Source: Formicarius rufipectus
Taxonomy: Eukaryota; Chordata; Aves; Passeriformes; Formicariidae
Length of the DNA stretch: 64,000 nt
Assembly: GCA_013399695.1 (NCBI GenBank)
Contig: VXAU01000969.1
Location: 196,113 to 260,112 of the forward strand
Reading direction: 5' to 3'
A program made the translations under genes and the position numbers. This document shows positions 63,301-64,000 of this stretch, piece after piece. A model generated the notes under the pieces. That model was not told the DNA's origin, did no database searches, and saw only the letters and a program-made list of their open reading frames with translations. Position 1 is the first letter of the stretch, and each line of letters begins with the position of its first letter.

Positions 63301-64000
63301 AACATACATTTTGTACTAAATAATTGATTTACCTGTCACTGAACCACAACTACTTTTTTCAAGGAGTGTGGCCTAAGCACTGTGCTGCAATATGGCACAG
63401 CAGATTATGGGATGCTGTGAAGGGAGCACAATACCCAAGCATTAGGACAGCAAGGGTTTGTGTTGGCTGAATGTTAATGACTCCAACTGCAGTTTTCCAA
63501 GGCACTGGGGTTAACTTCTCTCCTTGTGGAGAACAATGAGCAAGCAAATCTTCCTGGCCAAGTGCATGGCTTTAGTACAGCACACACGTGGAGGGAGGGT
63601 TGCTGCTGAGTACTAGCAGTGGTTTGTTTGTTTGTTTTTCAGTACCTGAGATTTCTTTGTCTTTGCTAATTAAAAATTGTGAAATGAAGGAATGTTAAAA
63701 ACTTATTTGACTACCTCTTTGGGTGTTGCCTTAGGGCAAAAATGGTATTTCCTAGACTTGTCTAATAGTCCTGCTCAGTGCCAAGAAATATGCGTTGTTT
63801 AAATTGGATAAATACTGCTGCAACCTCCTCTTGAGACTGGGGTTCATTTATTGAAACTCTTCTCTGCTACATTTGTTTTGGTACAATACTGGGCCCACCC
63901 TTGGCTGGATCCTTATTAAAGTAATTTTGATCAGTAATAATTTCATGCAAGGCAAAAGACTGACACTGCAAAACAGTGCCAAAGAGGACTAAGCAATACA
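60311..64000. other. Intergenic DNA, right end of the window
   Basis: AT-rich DNA in which I see no exon, RNA gene or clear transposon. Frames of 103-126 codons (61697-62026 -, 62194-62574 -, 62757-63068 +) have no recognisable domain. No sequence resembling the flavin-binding exons of IYD, the neighbour expected from mammalian gene order, was noticed. Confidence 0.45.

Noticed and set aside
42621..64000. Exons of IYD, the downstream neighbour in mammals
   Set aside because: A by-eye search for its conserved flavin-binding motif found nothing; it probably lies beyond the window, though short exons could be missed.
1..64000. CRISPR arrays, bacterial operons or a defence system
   Set aside because: The sequence is vertebrate intronic and intergenic DNA; no spaced direct-repeat arrays or compact gene clusters are present.

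Overview
The window looks like single-copy avian (bird) nuclear DNA. It is AT-rich, intron-dense vertebrate sequence carrying several CR1 LINE fragments, including two full 3' ends of the type ending in the CR1 octamer-like tail. The only gene recognised with confidence is PPP1R14C (KEPI, a PKC-potentiated inhibitor of protein phosphatase 1) on the + strand. Three of its exons are present and are numbered 2, 3 and 4 by analogy with the four-exon family: 31222-31305, 32626-32658 and 41309-41383 (stop codon included). They join in phase 0 to give the conserved C-terminal part of the protein. Exon 1, which carries the start codon and the PP1-inhibitory phospho-threonine loop, was not found and probably lies upstream of base 1.

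Layout. 1-31221: intron 1 (partial, if exon 1 is upstream), holding a ~1 kb 5'-truncated CR1 on the - strand (5522-6500), a GC-rich patch (6500-6930), a tRNA-promoter-containing retroposon with clear target-site duplications on the - strand (14183-14619), a short CR1 end (14734-14878), A-rich and T/G-rich low-complexity tracts, and an unidentified - strand open frame with a signal-peptide-like start and a good splice donor (24835-25159). 31222-41383: exons 2-4 with introns of 1320 and 8650 bp; intron 3 holds another antisense CR1 end and T/G tracts. 41384 to about 42620: 3' UTR ending at a canonical polyadenylation signal. 42620-64000: apparently intergenic DNA with one sense CR1 3' end (47440-47580), an old CR1-like RT fragment (about 60140-60310), a splice-site-bounded candidate exon (51446-51553), and low-complexity or skewed-composition patches. 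No exon of the expected mammalian-order neighbour IYD was recognised by eye.

The most unusual item is the element at 14183-14619. It has 17-bp target-site duplications (16/17 identical), an internal class II tRNA-like pol III promoter with A- and B-box spacing matching tRNA-Ser/Leu, a short stem-loop near its 3' end and an (AAC)n tail. This is not the CR1 signature and suggests a SINE mobilised by a non-CR1 LINE, possibly RTE-type. The second item is the putative secreted-protein exon antisense to PPP1R14C intron 1. Most long open frames in the window are at chance level for this much DNA and were not called as genes.
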